In this document: positions 6,443 to 15,609 of the stretch, one piece after another | How positions within the stretch are numbered: the first letter of the stretch is position 1 | How the letters are laid out: each line of letters begins with the position of its first letter | Origin: Oscillospiraceae bacterium | GTDB taxonomy: Bacteria; Bacillota; Clostridia; Oscillospirales; Ruminococcaceae | Assembly: GCA_021200775.1 (NCBI GenBank) | Contig: JAJQGB010000008.1 | Span: 1-64,000, forward strand | Reading direction: 5' to 3' | DNA length: 64,000 bases | Made by a program: the position numbers and the translations under genes | The notes under the pieces: model-generated | What the model was told of the DNA's origin: nothing | What the model saw: the letters and a program-made list of their open reading frames with translations, nothing else | Database searches by the model: none

Positions 6443-7486
6443 ATGACAAATGAAAATATTATTTTGAATCCGCTTCCCGTACCAACATGGAACAGCCTTA
6501 AAATAAACGAGGCGAGCTACCCCGGAGCAGTCCCGGCTGATTCCTGTACTCCCGAAATCAAAAAGCTTCCTGACAGTCTGAAACTTAGCAATAATGAAGC
6601 GTTATCCGGCATAAAATCCGCCGCAGGCGACGGGCTGAGCGTTCATCTGAACGGTGACAGTATTCTCATAGAATCCGAAAGCGAAGCGTCGCCGGCAATT
6701 TTAAACTACGATTTCACCGGCGGAAAGCAGGCAAGGCTCTTCCTTCATGCAAGGGAAAACGCCGTTCTTCCAATTTCCGTCGTGATGACAGGCGAGGGCA
6801 CAGCGGTTCTTGAAATCAAGATTCAAGCCGACTCCGGTTCAGCCGTCGATTTATCTGTAATTCAGGCAGTCGGAAGCGGGTGTGATGTCATAACCGACAT
6901 CGGTTGCACCTGCGAGAATAATGCTACGTTCAATCTCACAAAGCTAGAACTCGGCGGCAAGAGCGATTATGTTGCGGTTTCTGTCGATTTAGCAGGCGAG
7001 CACAGCACATTTTCGGCAAATTCAGGCTACCGGGTAAAGACAAATCAGAGTTTAGATATGAACTACGTCGTCCGCCACACCGGCAGGAAGACCGAATCAA
7101 ATATCTTTGCTTCGGGAATACTTGAAAACGATTCGACAAAGCTTTTCAGAGGCACAATCGACCTAATCAAGGGCTGTGCTGGGGCAAAGGGCACCGAAAA
7201 CGAGGACATTCTTCTCCTCGGCGACAATCAGGTCAACCAGACTATTCCGTTAATCTTATGTGACGAGGAAGATGTTGAGGGCAACCACGGCGCATCTATC
7301 GGCAGGCTTGATGACAACATCATCTTCTATCTCGGCTCCCGAGGAATCTCTCCCGAAGCGGCGGAGGACATAATTGCCCACGCAAAGCTCGACGCAATTA
7401 TCTCTCACATCCCGGATGAAGAAATAAAGACTCTTGCTCACAGCCTCATCTCAACCGTTGAGGCGGACGGAGGCGAAGATGCGTAA
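6443..7486 (+). CDS. sufD: Fe-S cluster assembly protein SufD
   Basis: Paralogue of SufB and partner in the SufBCD complex, here 347 residues and shorter than many SufD proteins because the N-terminal part is reduced. The ATG at 6443 lies 8 nt after a perfect AAGGAG. The C-terminal signature GNHGASIGRLDDNIIFYLGS parallels that of SufB. It overlaps sufS by 8 bp, implying translational coupling. Confidence 0.93.
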   Translation: MTNENIILNPLPVPTWNSLKINEASYPGAVPADSCTPEIKKLPDSLKLSNNEALSGIKSAAGDGLSVHLNGDSILIESESEASPAILNYDFTGGKQARLFLHARENAVLPISVVMTGEGTAVLEIKIQADSGSAVDLSVIQAVGSGCDVITDIGCTCENNATFNLTKLELGGKSDYVAVSVDLAGEHSTFSANSGYRVKTNQSLDMNYVVRHTGRKTESNIFASGILENDSTKLFRGTIDLIKGCAGAKGTENEDILLLGDNQVNQTIPLILCDEEDVEGNHGASIGRLDDNIIFYLGSRGISPEAAEDIIAHAKLDAIISHIPDEEIKTLAHSLISTVEADGGEDA

Positions 7487-8690
7487 TTATAAAGACGATT
7501 TTCCACTCTTTAGAGTGTCTGATATAGCATATCTCGATAACGCCGCCACCGAGCAAAGACCTGCAGTTGTCCTTGAAGCTGTCCGCAACTTCTACGAGCA
7601 CTCGAATGCAAATCCGCTAAGAGGTCTATACTCGCTTGCCTATGACGCCACCGAGCATTACGAAAATGCCCGTGAAAAGGTGGCACAGTTCATAAAAGCC
7701 CCGAAATCCAGCGAGATAGTCTTCACCCGTAACACCACCGAGAGCATAAATCTCGTCGCCTACAGTTATGGCTTGAATTTCCTGCACGAAGGCGACGAAA
7801 TCCTCATTACGATTTCCGAGCACCACTCAAACATCCTCCCGTGGCAGATGGTCGCAAGAAAAACCGGTGCCAGACTCAAATATCTCGAATGTGAGCCTGA
7901 CGGTTCGTACCCACTGGACAGGCTGAAAGAAGCCGTAACCGAGCACACCAAGCTTGCCGCAATGGCACAGGTTTCAAATGTCCTGGGAAGCGAGAATCCC
8001 GTCAGAGAGCTTGCGTCACTCGTCCATGGTAACGGCGGAGTGGTCCTTGTGGATGCCGCCCAGAGCGCACCGCATATGGCAATCGACGTTGGTGACCTAG
8101 ATTGCGATTTTCTTGCATTTTCCGGTCACAAGATGATGGCGCCGATGGGAATTGGCGTTCTCTACGGCAGGGAGGAGCTCCTTGAAAAAATGCCACCATT
8201 CCTCAGTGGCGGCGAAATGATTGAATATGTCACAAGGGACGACGCCACCTATGCCGAGCTCCCGCACAAGTTCGAGGCGGGAACCGTCAGCGCCGGCGAT
8301 GCAGTCGGTCTCTCGGCGGCAATCGACTATATAAACAGTATCGGCATGGACACCATCCATTCAAGGGAAACCGAGCTTACGAGACTTCTTTTCGAAGAAA
8401 TGCAGAAGATTCCCCACGTCAACATAATCGGCAGTTCAGATTATAAAAACCACTCAGGCATCGTGAGCTTCACTGTCGACGGCGTTCATCCGCACGATAT
8501 CTCGGCTATTTTGGATGAAGATAAAGTGGCAATCCGAGCTGGTCACCACTGCGCTCAGCCGCTTCACACGTTCTTAGGAGTCCGTTCTTCGGCAAGAGCA
8601 AGCCTGGCGTTCTATAATGACGAAAACGACATCGACCGCTTCATACAGTCACTGAAAACATTAAGGAGGCGAATGGGTCTTGGCGAATAA
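7479..8690 (+). CDS. sufS: Cysteine desulfurase SufS (class II)
   Basis: A 403-residue PLP enzyme that removes sulfur from cysteine as an enzyme persulfide for Fe-S assembly. The PLP lysine is K218 in SGHKMMAP, and the persulfide-forming cysteine is C358 in RAGHHCAQPL, the class II context. The ATG at 7479 follows GGAGG and overlaps sufD by 8 bp. Its sulfur acceptor is SufU, encoded next with an 11-bp overlap. Confidence 0.95.
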   Translation: MRNYKDDFPLFRVSDIAYLDNAATEQRPAVVLEAVRNFYEHSNANPLRGLYSLAYDATEHYENAREKVAQFIKAPKSSEIVFTRNTTESINLVAYSYGLNFLHEGDEILITISEHHSNILPWQMVARKTGARLKYLECEPDGSYPLDRLKEAVTEHTKLAAMAQVSNVLGSENPVRELASLVHGNGGVVLVDAAQSAPHMAIDVGDLDCDFLAFSGHKMMAPMGIGVLYGREELLEKMPPFLSGGEMIEYVTRDDATYAELPHKFEAGTVSAGDAVGLSAAIDYINSIGMDTIHSRETELTRLLFEEMQKIPHVNIIGSSDYKNHSGIVSFTVDGVHPHDISAILDEDKVAIRAGHHCAQPLHTFLGVRSSARASLAFYNDENDIDRFIQSLKTLRRRMGLGE

Positions 8691-9108
8691 CACTTTTTAT
8701 AACGAAGTTCTGACAGACCACAATCTCTACCCGCAGTATAAGGGAACACTTGAAGACGCAACCTGCGCTCTGGAGGGTGTGAATCCTTCCTGCGGCGACG
8801 ACATCGTCCTGCAACTGAAAGTCGAAGACGGAGTAATCGTCGACGGATCCTTCGAGGGCGACGGCTGTGCGATTTCTCAGGCGTCAGTCGACATCATGCT
8901 CGACCTTGTAATCGGCAAGACGAAAGAGGAAGCCCAGCGCCTGTCCGACCTGTTCTTAAAGATGATTAAGGGCGAAGCTTCGGACGAGGAGATAGAAGAG
9001 CTCGAAGAAGCCGGAGCCTTGAAAGACGTTTCACACATGCCATCCCGCGTCAAGTGCGCAGTTTTGGGTTGGCGGACGATGAGCGAAATGCTTGGCAAAA
9101 CCGAATAG
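8680..9108 (+). CDS. sufU: Sulfur-transfer protein SufU
   Basis: A 142-residue zinc-dependent sulfurtransferase that accepts sulfur from SufS and passes it to SufBCD. The zinc ligands C38, D40, C63 and C126 are present in NPSCGDD, GDGCAIS and RVKCAVLGW. The start is TTG at 8680, 10 nt after AAGGAGG; the ATG at 8673 belongs to the sufS frame. Last gene of the operon. No sufE or sufA is present, as is normal for this operon type. Confidence 0.93.
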   Translation: MANNTFYNEVLTDHNLYPQYKGTLEDATCALEGVNPSCGDDIVLQLKVEDGVIVDGSFEGDGCAISQASVDIMLDLVIGKTKEEAQRLSDLFLKMIKGEASDEEIEELEEAGALKDVSHMPSRVKCAVLGWRTMSEMLGKTE

Positions 9109-9115
9109 ACATAAA

Positions 9116-9148
9116 AACAGGAGCCTTTGAAAGCTCCTGTTCTTATTT
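9116..9148. terminator. Bidirectional terminator between sufU and the GH127 gene
   Basis: A 9-bp stem AACAGGAGC/GCTCCTGTT with loop CTTTGAAA is followed by TCTTATTTT on the plus strand and TTTTTATG on the minus strand. It separates two convergent transcripts. Confidence 0.85.
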
Positions 9149-9152
9149 TGCC

Positions 9153-11069
9153 TTAAATCAGGTTCATCCAGACCCTCATCTGGTTTTCTCCACGGTTGCA
9201 CCAAGCGTAGTAGGGAATCGCCTTCGCATATCCTTCTTCATACGACGGCTTGCTCATTGTGTAGAGCCCATCCGCTTCACAACTTTTGACAGCCGGAACC
9301 CTGAGTGCTACAATCTCATCCGGCAAACCATCCGCCTTTTCCAGGGAAATATCGTCGCCGCCGGTAAGAGAAAGCGAGAGAATATTTCCGTCGCACCAGT
9401 CGTTGTCCTTGCCCTCAAAGCAGTAGACAAGCGGACCTCTGCAAAGTGCAACAGAGCCGGTAAGCTCAGGAATCTTGTTTGAAGGATAAACGTAGTAGGG
9501 AAGCGAATTGAGAGTGAGAACTATCTCGTCGCCTTTCTTAACGCCAAGATAAGCATAGCCGCTTCTGATTTCGCATCCGGCTTTTTCACCGTTCACTGTT
9601 AAAGCGTACTCCTTGCTCCACTCAGGAATCCTGATTGCAAGCTCGCCCTCACCATCAAGAACAGTGTACTTGACATCAAATCCATACGGATATTCCGTCT
9701 TGCAGGAGAGCTTCAGACCATTCTCAAAATTAACTTCGCCCGAAGCAAACATGTGGCAGAAAGCGGTTTTCTCGTTCTCGCCATAGGCGTGCTTTCCAAA
9801 AGAGCAGACGCATCTCGCCAGGTTCGGAGGACAGCATGCACAGGCATACCACTTCGGTCTCGTGGTTAAGTCGTGCTGGTGTGTCGAAGCCTTGCCGGAA
9901 ATTCCGGGCACACATTCTAGCGGATTTACATAGAAGAAGCTCTTGCCGTCAAGCTGAATCCCGGCAAGGACGGTGTTGTAAAACGCCCTTTCCATAACGT
10001 CGCCGTACTTTGAGTTCGCATCGCTTTCAAGCATTCTCGAAGCGAAGAACATAAGACCTATTGAAGCACAGGTCTCGCAATACGCCGTGTCGTTCGGCAG
10101 GTCATAATCGACCGTGAACGCTTCACCGTTGCAGGAAGAGCCGATTCCGCCGGTCAGATACATTCTCTTTCCGGTAATGCTCTCCCAGAGGCGATTGCAG
10201 GCGTCCAGAAGTTCTTTATCATCGGTCTCGCTAGCCAAATCAGCCATCGCCGTGTAGAGATATACCGCCCTCACAGAATGTCCGACGGCGTCCGACTGCT
10301 CCCTTACCGGCTTACCGCACTGCATATAGTCGTGGTCTCTTCCGTCTCCGCCCCAGACAACCCAGTCCCGGGACTGTCTTTCTTTCTCAAAGTAATGCGG
10401 GTCGACGCCACGGATGTCGATAAAATGCTTCGCCAGCTCCAGGCATTTGTGATTTCCGGTTAGATGGTACATCTTCATGAGTGCAAGCTCGACCTCCGGA
10501 TGCCCGGGGTAGCCCTTGTGCCCACCGGTGATGAATACGTCGTAAATGTGCTCGGCGTTCTTCTCCATGACTCGAAGTAGCTTGTCCTTGCCGGTAGCCT
10601 CATAATAAGCGCAAGCCGCCTCCATCATGTGCCCGGCACAGTAGAGCTCGTGCCCTTCAAGAAGGTTCTGCCAACGGCGGTCTCTGTCCTTGACTGTGTA
10701 TGCCGTGTCGAGATAACCGTCATCGTCCTGCGCCGAGGCTATAATGTCGATTACTTCGTCAGCAGTTGCTTCGAGTTCAGAATCCGGGTGAATCGCCAGC
10801 GAATAGGCGACCGTTTCGAGCCACTTTGCGGCGTCGCTGTCCTGGAATACCATTCCGTAAAAACCATCTCCGACGTCCTCATCCCGAAGAGCCTTCCCTG
10901 CATTGATAAAGTTCGCAATAACGTGGCTCTTCTCGGTGTCCGGTGCCTCATCTTTGAGAACCGAATACTGATAGGGAATAACCGTCTCCCTGATGAGCTT
11001 CTGCTCACGCCCGATGAAACCATTGTCCGGCTTGTAAGCTGTCTGTTTGATCTGATGTTGATTCTTCAT
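9153..11069 (-). CDS. Glycoside hydrolase family 127, probable beta-L-arabinofuranosidase
   Basis: A 638-residue intracellular enzyme; no signal peptide is seen. GH127 enzymes such as HypBA1 release L-arabinofuranose from plant arabinosides, using a Zn-bound cysteine as nucleophile. The required residues are present: E332 and C334 in AYCETCASIG, and C412-C413 in CACCPPN. An (alpha/alpha)6 barrel occupies roughly 60-400, with beta domains after it. The start is the ATG at 11069, 9 nt after AAAGGAG and just behind a consensus promoter; an upstream in-frame ATG is too far from the site. It is monocistronic. Family is firm, exact sugar specificity inferred. Confidence 0.9.
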   Translation of the reverse strand: MKNQHQIKQTAYKPDNGFIGREQKLIRETVIPYQYSVLKDEAPDTEKSHVIANFINAGKALRDEDVGDGFYGMVFQDSDAAKWLETVAYSLAIHPDSELEATADEVIDIIASAQDDDGYLDTAYTVKDRDRRWQNLLEGHELYCAGHMMEAACAYYEATGKDKLLRVMEKNAEHIYDVFITGGHKGYPGHPEVELALMKMYHLTGNHKCLELAKHFIDIRGVDPHYFEKERQSRDWVVWGGDGRDHDYMQCGKPVREQSDAVGHSVRAVYLYTAMADLASETDDKELLDACNRLWESITGKRMYLTGGIGSSCNGEAFTVDYDLPNDTAYCETCASIGLMFFASRMLESDANSKYGDVMERAFYNTVLAGIQLDGKSFFYVNPLECVPGISGKASTHQHDLTTRPKWYACACCPPNLARCVCSFGKHAYGENEKTAFCHMFASGEVNFENGLKLSCKTEYPYGFDVKYTVLDGEGELAIRIPEWSKEYALTVNGEKAGCEIRSGYAYLGVKKGDEIVLTLNSLPYYVYPSNKIPELTGSVALCRGPLVYCFEGKDNDWCDGNILSLSLTGGDDISLEKADGLPDEIVALRVPAVKSCEADGLYTMSKPSYEEGYAKAIPYYAWCNRGENQMRVWMNLI

Positions 11070-11099
11070 AATATGACACTCCTTTCGAGTTCTGAAAGT

Positions 11100-11128
11100 A
11101 TTATATAACATTCGAGCCCTTATTGCAA
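11100..11128 (-). promoter_or_regulatory. Promoter of the GH127 gene
   Basis: TTGCAA at 11123-11128, 17-bp spacer, TATAAT at 11100-11105, directly after the terminator of the decarboxylase operon. No clear sugar-regulator operator was found. Confidence 0.8.
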
Positions 11129-11164
11129 GAAAAATCTCCCCAAGATTTGCTCTCGGGGAGACTT
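11129..11164 (-). terminator. Terminator of the decarboxylase operon
   Basis: On the minus strand, GTCTCCCCGAGAG and its partner CTTGGGGAGA form a stem of 7-8 bp (CTCCCC/GGGGAG core), followed by TTTTT. It lies just past the oadA stop codon. Confidence 0.85.
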
Positions 11165-11174
11165 ATTTTACGGT

Positions 11175-12611
11175 TTACTGAATCGAGCAGTCGTCGACGT
11201 AAAGAACTCTCGGTCCGTTGTCAGCGGGCTTTGTGACAGCGACCTTCTTTTCTTTTTCAAGACGTGATGCGAAGAACTTTGTCGCAACCTGCGGGAAGAG
11301 TGCGTAGCTCAGAACATCCTCTTCGGAACCGTTGAAGCCGGGGACGTTCTTGACTTCTTCACGATACTTGTCAAGCTCCGGCTCGATGTTGTCGGCAGGA
11401 CGGCAGGTGATAACCTCGTCATCACTGATTCCGGCTTTCTTTCTGACATCCGGATTTACTTCGCCCGGAAGACGTCCATACTCGCCTCTGAGGAGTCCCT
11501 TAGATTCCTTTGTGAGCATCTTGTAGCGCTCGCCGGAAAGGACGTTCATAACTGCCTGAGTGCCGACAATCTGGCTGGTAGGAGTTACGAGCGGAGGATA
11601 GCCGAAGTCTTCTCTTACTCTCGGAACTTCCGCCAAAACCTCGTAGTACTTATCCTCGGCGTTAGCCTGCTTCAGCTGTGAAATCAGGTTGGAGAGCATA
11701 CCGCCCGGAACCTGATACATAAGCGTCTTTGTATCAACGCTCAGAACCTTCGGGTCAAGTGAACCTTCAGCCTTCAGTCTGTTCGCAACATCTCTGAAGT
11801 GAGCCGCCGCATCTGCAAGTTTCTTCTGATCTAACCCCGTGTCTCTGTCGGTTCCTGCAAGTGTAGCTACTAAAGATTCGGTAGCCGGCTGAGAAGTGCC
11901 GTTTGCAAGAGGCGAAAGCGCAGTATCAACGATGTCAACTCCCGCCTGTGCCGCCATGAGGTTTACCATGTCGCCGGTACCGGTGGTGTTGTGGGTGTGA
12001 AGGTGAATCGGAATATGAACATGAGCCTTCAGCTCTTTTACGAGCTCAGCCGCATCGTAGGGAAGAAGCAGGTTCGCCATATCCTTGATGCAGATGGTGT
12101 CAGCGCCCATCTCTTCGAGCTCCATAGCGAGCTTGACGAAGTATTCCTTGTTGTGAACGGGGCTCGTGGTGTAACTGAGAGCCGCTTCGCACATTCCGCC
12201 GTACTTCTTTGTGGCGGTTATTGCGGCTTTTAAGTTTCTTGTGTCGTTTAAGGCGTCGAAAATTCTGATAACGTCGATACCGTTTTCTATTGACTTCTTT
12301 ACGAACGCATCAACGACGTCGTCCGCATAGTGCTTGTATCCTAAGATATTCTGCCCACGGAAGAGCATCTGAAGCTTTGTGTTCGGCATAGCTTTTCTCA
12401 GAGCTCTGAGTCTTTCCCACGGGTCTTCGTTAAGAAATCTCATGCAGGTGTCGAACGTCGCACCGCCCCAACATTCAAGCGACCAGTACCCGATGGAATC
12501 GAGTATCGGGCAGGCGGGAAGCATGTCGTCAAGTCTCATTCTTGTTGCCGCCTGAGACTGATGTGCGTCTCTTAAAATCGTATCGGTTATATATAACTTG
12601 TTAGTAGCCAT
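11175..12611 (-). CDS. oadA: Decarboxylase alpha subunit (carboxyltransferase), oxaloacetate decarboxylase type
   Basis: Cytoplasmic carboxyltransferase subunit, 478 residues, which moves the carboxyl group of oxaloacetate onto the biotin of the carrier subunit. DTILRDAHQS at 10-19, the metal/biotin lysine K176 in CIKDMANL and metal ligands H205/H207 in HLHTHN mark the HMGL-like barrel, followed by the conserved PYC/OadA domain. The biotin domain of classical OadA is missing here and is encoded separately at 13914. ATG lies 6 nt after AAAGGAG. Methylmalonyl-CoA decarboxylases have different alpha subunits, so oxaloacetate is the likelier substrate. Confidence 0.88.
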   Translation of the reverse strand: MATNKLYITDTILRDAHQSQAATRMRLDDMLPACPILDSIGYWSLECWGGATFDTCMRFLNEDPWERLRALRKAMPNTKLQMLFRGQNILGYKHYADDVVDAFVKKSIENGIDVIRIFDALNDTRNLKAAITATKKYGGMCEAALSYTTSPVHNKEYFVKLAMELEEMGADTICIKDMANLLLPYDAAELVKELKAHVHIPIHLHTHNTTGTGDMVNLMAAQAGVDIVDTALSPLANGTSQPATESLVATLAGTDRDTGLDQKKLADAAAHFRDVANRLKAEGSLDPKVLSVDTKTLMYQVPGGMLSNLISQLKQANAEDKYYEVLAEVPRVREDFGYPPLVTPTSQIVGTQAVMNVLSGERYKMLTKESKGLLRGEYGRLPGEVNPDVRKKAGISDDEVITCRPADNIEPELDKYREEVKNVPGFNGSEEDVLSYALFPQVATKFFASRLEKEKKVAVTKPADNGPRVLYVDDCSIQ

Positions 12612-12626
12612 TTGGAACTCCTTTCA

Positions 12627-13868
12627 TCAGCCCAAGAGCGAGATGAGAACACCCGCCGCAATTGCCGAGCCGATAACTCCCGAGACATTCGGACCCATAG
12701 CGTGCATGAGCAGGAAGTTCGAGGGATCTTCTTTCTGACCTTCTTTTTGAGCAACTCTTGCTGCCATAGGAACCGCAGAAACGCCTGCCGCACCGATGAG
12801 CGGGTTGATTTTGTTCTTTGAAAACAGGTTCATGAACTTTGCAAGGAGTATGCCGCAAGAGGTTCCCAAGCTGAACGCAACGATACCGAGGACGAGTATT
12901 CCAAGGGTCTTTAAGTTCAGGAAGGTGTTTGCAGTAGCTGTAGCACCGACTGATACGCCGAGGAATACAACGCAGATATTCATAAGTTCGTTCTGAACGG
13001 TCTTTGAAAGTCTTTCGGTAACACCACATTCTCTCAGGAGATTACCGAGCATCAGACATCCGATAAGCGGAGCCGCAGAAGGAACGAGGAGTGCTACAAA
13101 TATTGTAACAACAATCGGGAAGAGAATTCTCTCGGTCTTGGAAACAGGTCTTAATTCTTTCATAACGATTCTGCGCTCTTGCTTGGTGGTGAGAGCTCGC
13201 ATAATCGGCGGCTGAATAACAGGAACCAAAGCCATGTACGAGTAAGCCGCAATCGCAATCGGACCCAAGAGGTTTGAAGCCAGCATCTGCGTGGTGTAAA
13301 TAGCCGTAGGTCCATCCGCACCGCCTATGATGGCGATAGCTCCTGCTTCCTGCGAAGTAAAGCCCATAAGAGTAGCACCGATGTAAGTAATGAAGATACC
13401 AACCTGAGCGGCGGCACCTAAAAGAAGTGTCTTCGGGTTAGCGATCAGGGGACCGAAGTCAGTCTGTGCACCAACACCGATGAAGATAAGGCAGGGGTAA
13501 ATACCCAGCTTAACGCCAAGGTAGAGGACATCTAAGAGTCCGACAGAAATCGTTTCTCCGGCAGTAAGCGTACTCGCCACAACCGTGTTTTCAATACCGT
13601 CTATAAACTCCTGCGTTATCGCCGCACCTCCGAACAAATCCCAATGAATATGTCCGTCAACGAAGAGAACCTCGTGGAACATTTCAGAGCCCGGAATGTT
13701 TGTGAGTAACATTCCGAAGGCAATCGGCAGTAAGAGTAGCGGTTCCATTTTTCTAACTATCGCAAGGTACAGAAGTAAACATGAGATAGCAAGCATAATG
13801 ATAACCTTCCAGTTATCCGCAATCATAGCGAAGCCGGTGGTTTTCAAAAAATCTAAAATCGCATCCAT
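12627..13868 (-). CDS. oadB: Sodium-ion-translocating decarboxylase beta subunit
   Basis: Integral membrane subunit of 413 residues that decarboxylates carboxybiotin and exports Na+. Many hydrophobic helices are visible. The family signatures [10 protein letters not shown] and [11 protein letters not shown], the latter containing the Na+/H+-linked aspartate, are present, as is the later [14 protein letters not shown] segment. It is encoded 15 bp before oadA, whose ribosome site follows the oadB stop. Its own AAAGGAG is rather far (13 nt) from the ATG. Confidence 0.93.
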   Translation of the reverse strand: MDAILDFLKTTGFAMIADNWKVIIMLAISCLLLYLAIVRKMEPLLLLPIAFGMLLTNIPGSEMFHEVLFVDGHIHWDLFGGAAITQEFIDGIENTVVASTLTAGETISVGLLDVLYLGVKLGIYPCLIFIGVGAQTDFGPLIANPKTLLLGAAAQVGIFITYIGATLMGFTSQEAGAIAIIGGADGPTAIYTTQMLASNLLGPIAIAAYSYMALVPVIQPPIMRALTTKQERRIVMKELRPVSKTERILFPIVVTIFVALLVPSAAPLIGCLMLGNLLRECGVTERLSKTVQNELMNICVVFLGVSVGATATANTFLNLKTLGILVLGIVAFSLGTSCGILLAKFMNLFSKNKINPLIGAAGVSAVPMAARVAQKEGQKEDPSNFLLMHAMGPNVSGVIGSAIAAGVLISLLG

Positions 13869-13913
13869 TTAAGCTTTTTGTCTCCTTTCCGTAAATACGG
13901 TTACAAACCGTAA

Positions 13914-14267
13914 TTATTCGATAGCGCAAAGAACGTCGCCGGTCTTGACCGAAGCGCCCTTTGATACGTTTACGGAGACAACCTTGCCCGACTTCGGAGC
14001 CATGATTTCGTTCTCCATCTTCATAGCTTCGAGAATCATGAGTACGTCGCCTTTGTTGACAGACTGTCCCTGAGATGCCTTTACATCAAGGATAGTTCCG
14101 GGCATCGGAGCAGAGACGGTCTCAGCACCTGTCGGTACAGAAGTGGGAGCAGGTGAAGCCGGTGCAGTTGCCGGAGCAGACTGACGGGACTTTGCTTCTT
14201 CAGCGGAGATTTCCTCAATTTCGATTTCGTAATCGGTTCCGTTTACATTAACGTGATAGTGTTTCAT
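13914..14267 (-). CDS. Biotin carboxyl carrier subunit of the decarboxylase
   Basis: A 117-residue biotinyl carrier. An N-terminal beta segment (1-25) is followed by an Ala/Pro-rich flexible linker (about 30-50) and a biotinyl domain with EAMKME at 80-85, where K83 carries biotin. It shuttles CO2 between the alpha and beta subunits. The start is the ATG at 14267, 7 nt after GGAGGAAGG. The separate carrier resembles glutaconyl- and methylmalonyl-CoA decarboxylase organisation, while the alpha subunit is OadA-like. Confidence 0.92.
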   Translation of the reverse strand: MKHYHVNVNGTDYEIEIEEISAEEAKSRQSAPATAPASPAPTSVPTGAETVSAPMPGTILDVKASQGQSVNKGDVLMILEAMKMENEIMAPKSGKVVSVNVSKGASVKTGDVLCAIE

Positions 14268-14308
14268 AATGTGACCTTCCTCCATTGTCATAAAATGCTG
14301 TGTAAGTA

Positions 14309-14617
14309 TTACAGCTTCTTGATAGATTTAATCCTGATTGCTTCTACGTCTTGCCCGAGCTCTTCCGCAATAACGGCGGAAACAGCCGCAATAAGCTCCT
14401 GTCTGTTGACGATAGGCTCAGCAGTGGGTGCGCTCACAGCGGGAGAAGTAGCAACAGAAGCAGGCTCTTTATCAGCCGTGTTCTTGTTTACTTTCTTCAT
14501 GATGAAGCCGAGCAGATAGCAGATTGCGATAAGACAAATCAGTCCGAAGAAAACCGTGCCAACGCCTAGACCGACTACGGTTGCAGTTGACGGGGCTTGC
14601 GCTTCTAAGAGTATCAT
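14309..14617 (-). CDS. oadG: Decarboxylase gamma-type small membrane subunit
   Basis: A 102-residue protein with one N-terminal membrane helix (about 13-39), a short Ala/Pro/Ser linker and an amphipathic C-terminal part. This is the layout of OadG/MmdD subunits, which stabilise the alpha-beta complex. The start is the ATG at 14617 behind GAAAGGAG. First gene of the four-gene operon and directly behind its promoter. Confidence 0.85.
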   Translation of the reverse strand: MILLEAQAPSTATVVGLGVGTVFFGLICLIAICYLLGFIMKKVNKNTADKEPASVATSPAVSAPTAEPIVNRQELIAAVSAVIAEELGQDVEAIRIKSIKKL

Positions 14618-14651
14618 AGCAGTTCTCCTTTCAAATTGCCGAATCAAAATT

Positions 14652-14680
14652 ATTGTAGCACAACACGGCTATTTTTTCAA
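14652..14680 (-). promoter_or_regulatory. Promoter of the decarboxylase operon
   Basis: TTGAAA at 14675-14680, 17-bp spacer, TACAAT at 14652-14657. Start of transcription is expected near 14645, 28 bases before the oadG ATG. Confidence 0.8.
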
Positions 14681-14751
14681 GCCCTATTGCGTGTGTTTTC
14701 AGATATAATTTTCACAGATTCGACATTCGCTCAAAAATGTACAAAAAACAG

Positions 14752-14780
14752 TGGAAATTTTTTTTGCAAAGTGATATACT
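14752..14780 (+). promoter_or_regulatory. Probable promoter of the hydrolase-murF-ddl operon
   Basis: TATACT at 14775-14780 is a good -10. The -35 TGGAAA at 14752-14757 is imperfect but correctly spaced at 17 bp. It is divergent from the decarboxylase promoter. Confidence 0.55.
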
Positions 14781-14818
14781 GTATCATGACAGATTATGTG
14801 AACATTAAGGAGCATAGT

Positions 14819-15589
14819 ATGACTATAGCTGTAAACGGCATAAAAATAAACTATAAAATGACAGGTACCGGCGATGTTGTTCTCTTCCTTCACGGTTGGG
14901 GAGCGAACATTGAGCTCTTTGATAAGCTCATGACCGCCGTTTCCGAAAAATATACCGCACTGGCGCTGGATTTACCGGGGTTTGGTGGAAGTGAAGAACC
15001 TCCCGAGCCCTGGAGTGTTGACGACTATGCTAATTTCGTAAATGCATTTTTAGACGCACTGAACGTGAAGCCGGTTTGCCTCATTGGGCACAGCTTCGGT
15101 GGTCGAATCATGATTAAGGAGCTCGCCGGTAATCTTCTCCCGAGCGTCACAAAGGCAATCTTCATAGATTCCGCCGGAATCAAGCCAAAAAAGATTGTCA
15201 AGCAAAACCTCAGCCTTGCCTGCTACAAAGTCGGAAAAGCGGTTTTAAGTTTCAAGCCAATCAAGACACTTTTCCCGGACGCACTCGATAAACTCAGAAG
15301 CAAGCGTGGCTCTGCCGACTATAAGAGCTCCACACCCACAATGCGGGCAACACTCGTAAAAGTCGTCAACGAAGATTTGACCGGGCTTCTCCCGAAAATC
15401 AACGTCCCGTCGTTATTAATCTGGGGAACAGCCGACACCGCAACGCCAATCTCGGATGGCGAGACATTTGAGAAGCTGATTCCCGATGCCGGACTTGTCA
15501 GAGTCGCCGGAGCCGGGCACTATTCCTTCCTGCAAGCTCCCGAGCTTTGCGAACGTGCAATCCGTTCGTTTTTGGGAATCCCACTATAA
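14819..15589 (+). CDS. Alpha/beta-fold hydrolase
   Basis: A 256-residue soluble alpha/beta hydrolase. It has the oxyanion HGWG motif near residue 25, nucleophile S92 in GHSFGGR, a likely acid in WGTADTATP and the histidine in GAGHYSF near the C-terminus. The ATG at 14819 is 6 nt after AAGGAG. It is followed 20 bp later by a membrane-fused MurF-like ligase and then a D-Ala-D-Ala ligase, so a role in cell wall precursor or lipid chemistry is possible but unproven. Substrate unknown. Confidence 0.85.
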   Translation: MTIAVNGIKINYKMTGTGDVVLFLHGWGANIELFDKLMTAVSEKYTALALDLPGFGGSEEPPEPWSVDDYANFVNAFLDALNVKPVCLIGHSFGGRIMIKELAGNLLPSVTKAIFIDSAGIKPKKIVKQNLSLACYKVGKAVLSFKPIKTLFPDALDKLRSKRGSADYKSSTPTMRATLVKVVNEDLTGLLPKINVPSLLIWGTADTATPISDGETFEKLIPDAGLVRVAGAGHYSFLQAPELCERAIRSFLGIPL

Positions 15590-15609
15590 CAAACCGGAGG
15601 TTATAACCT

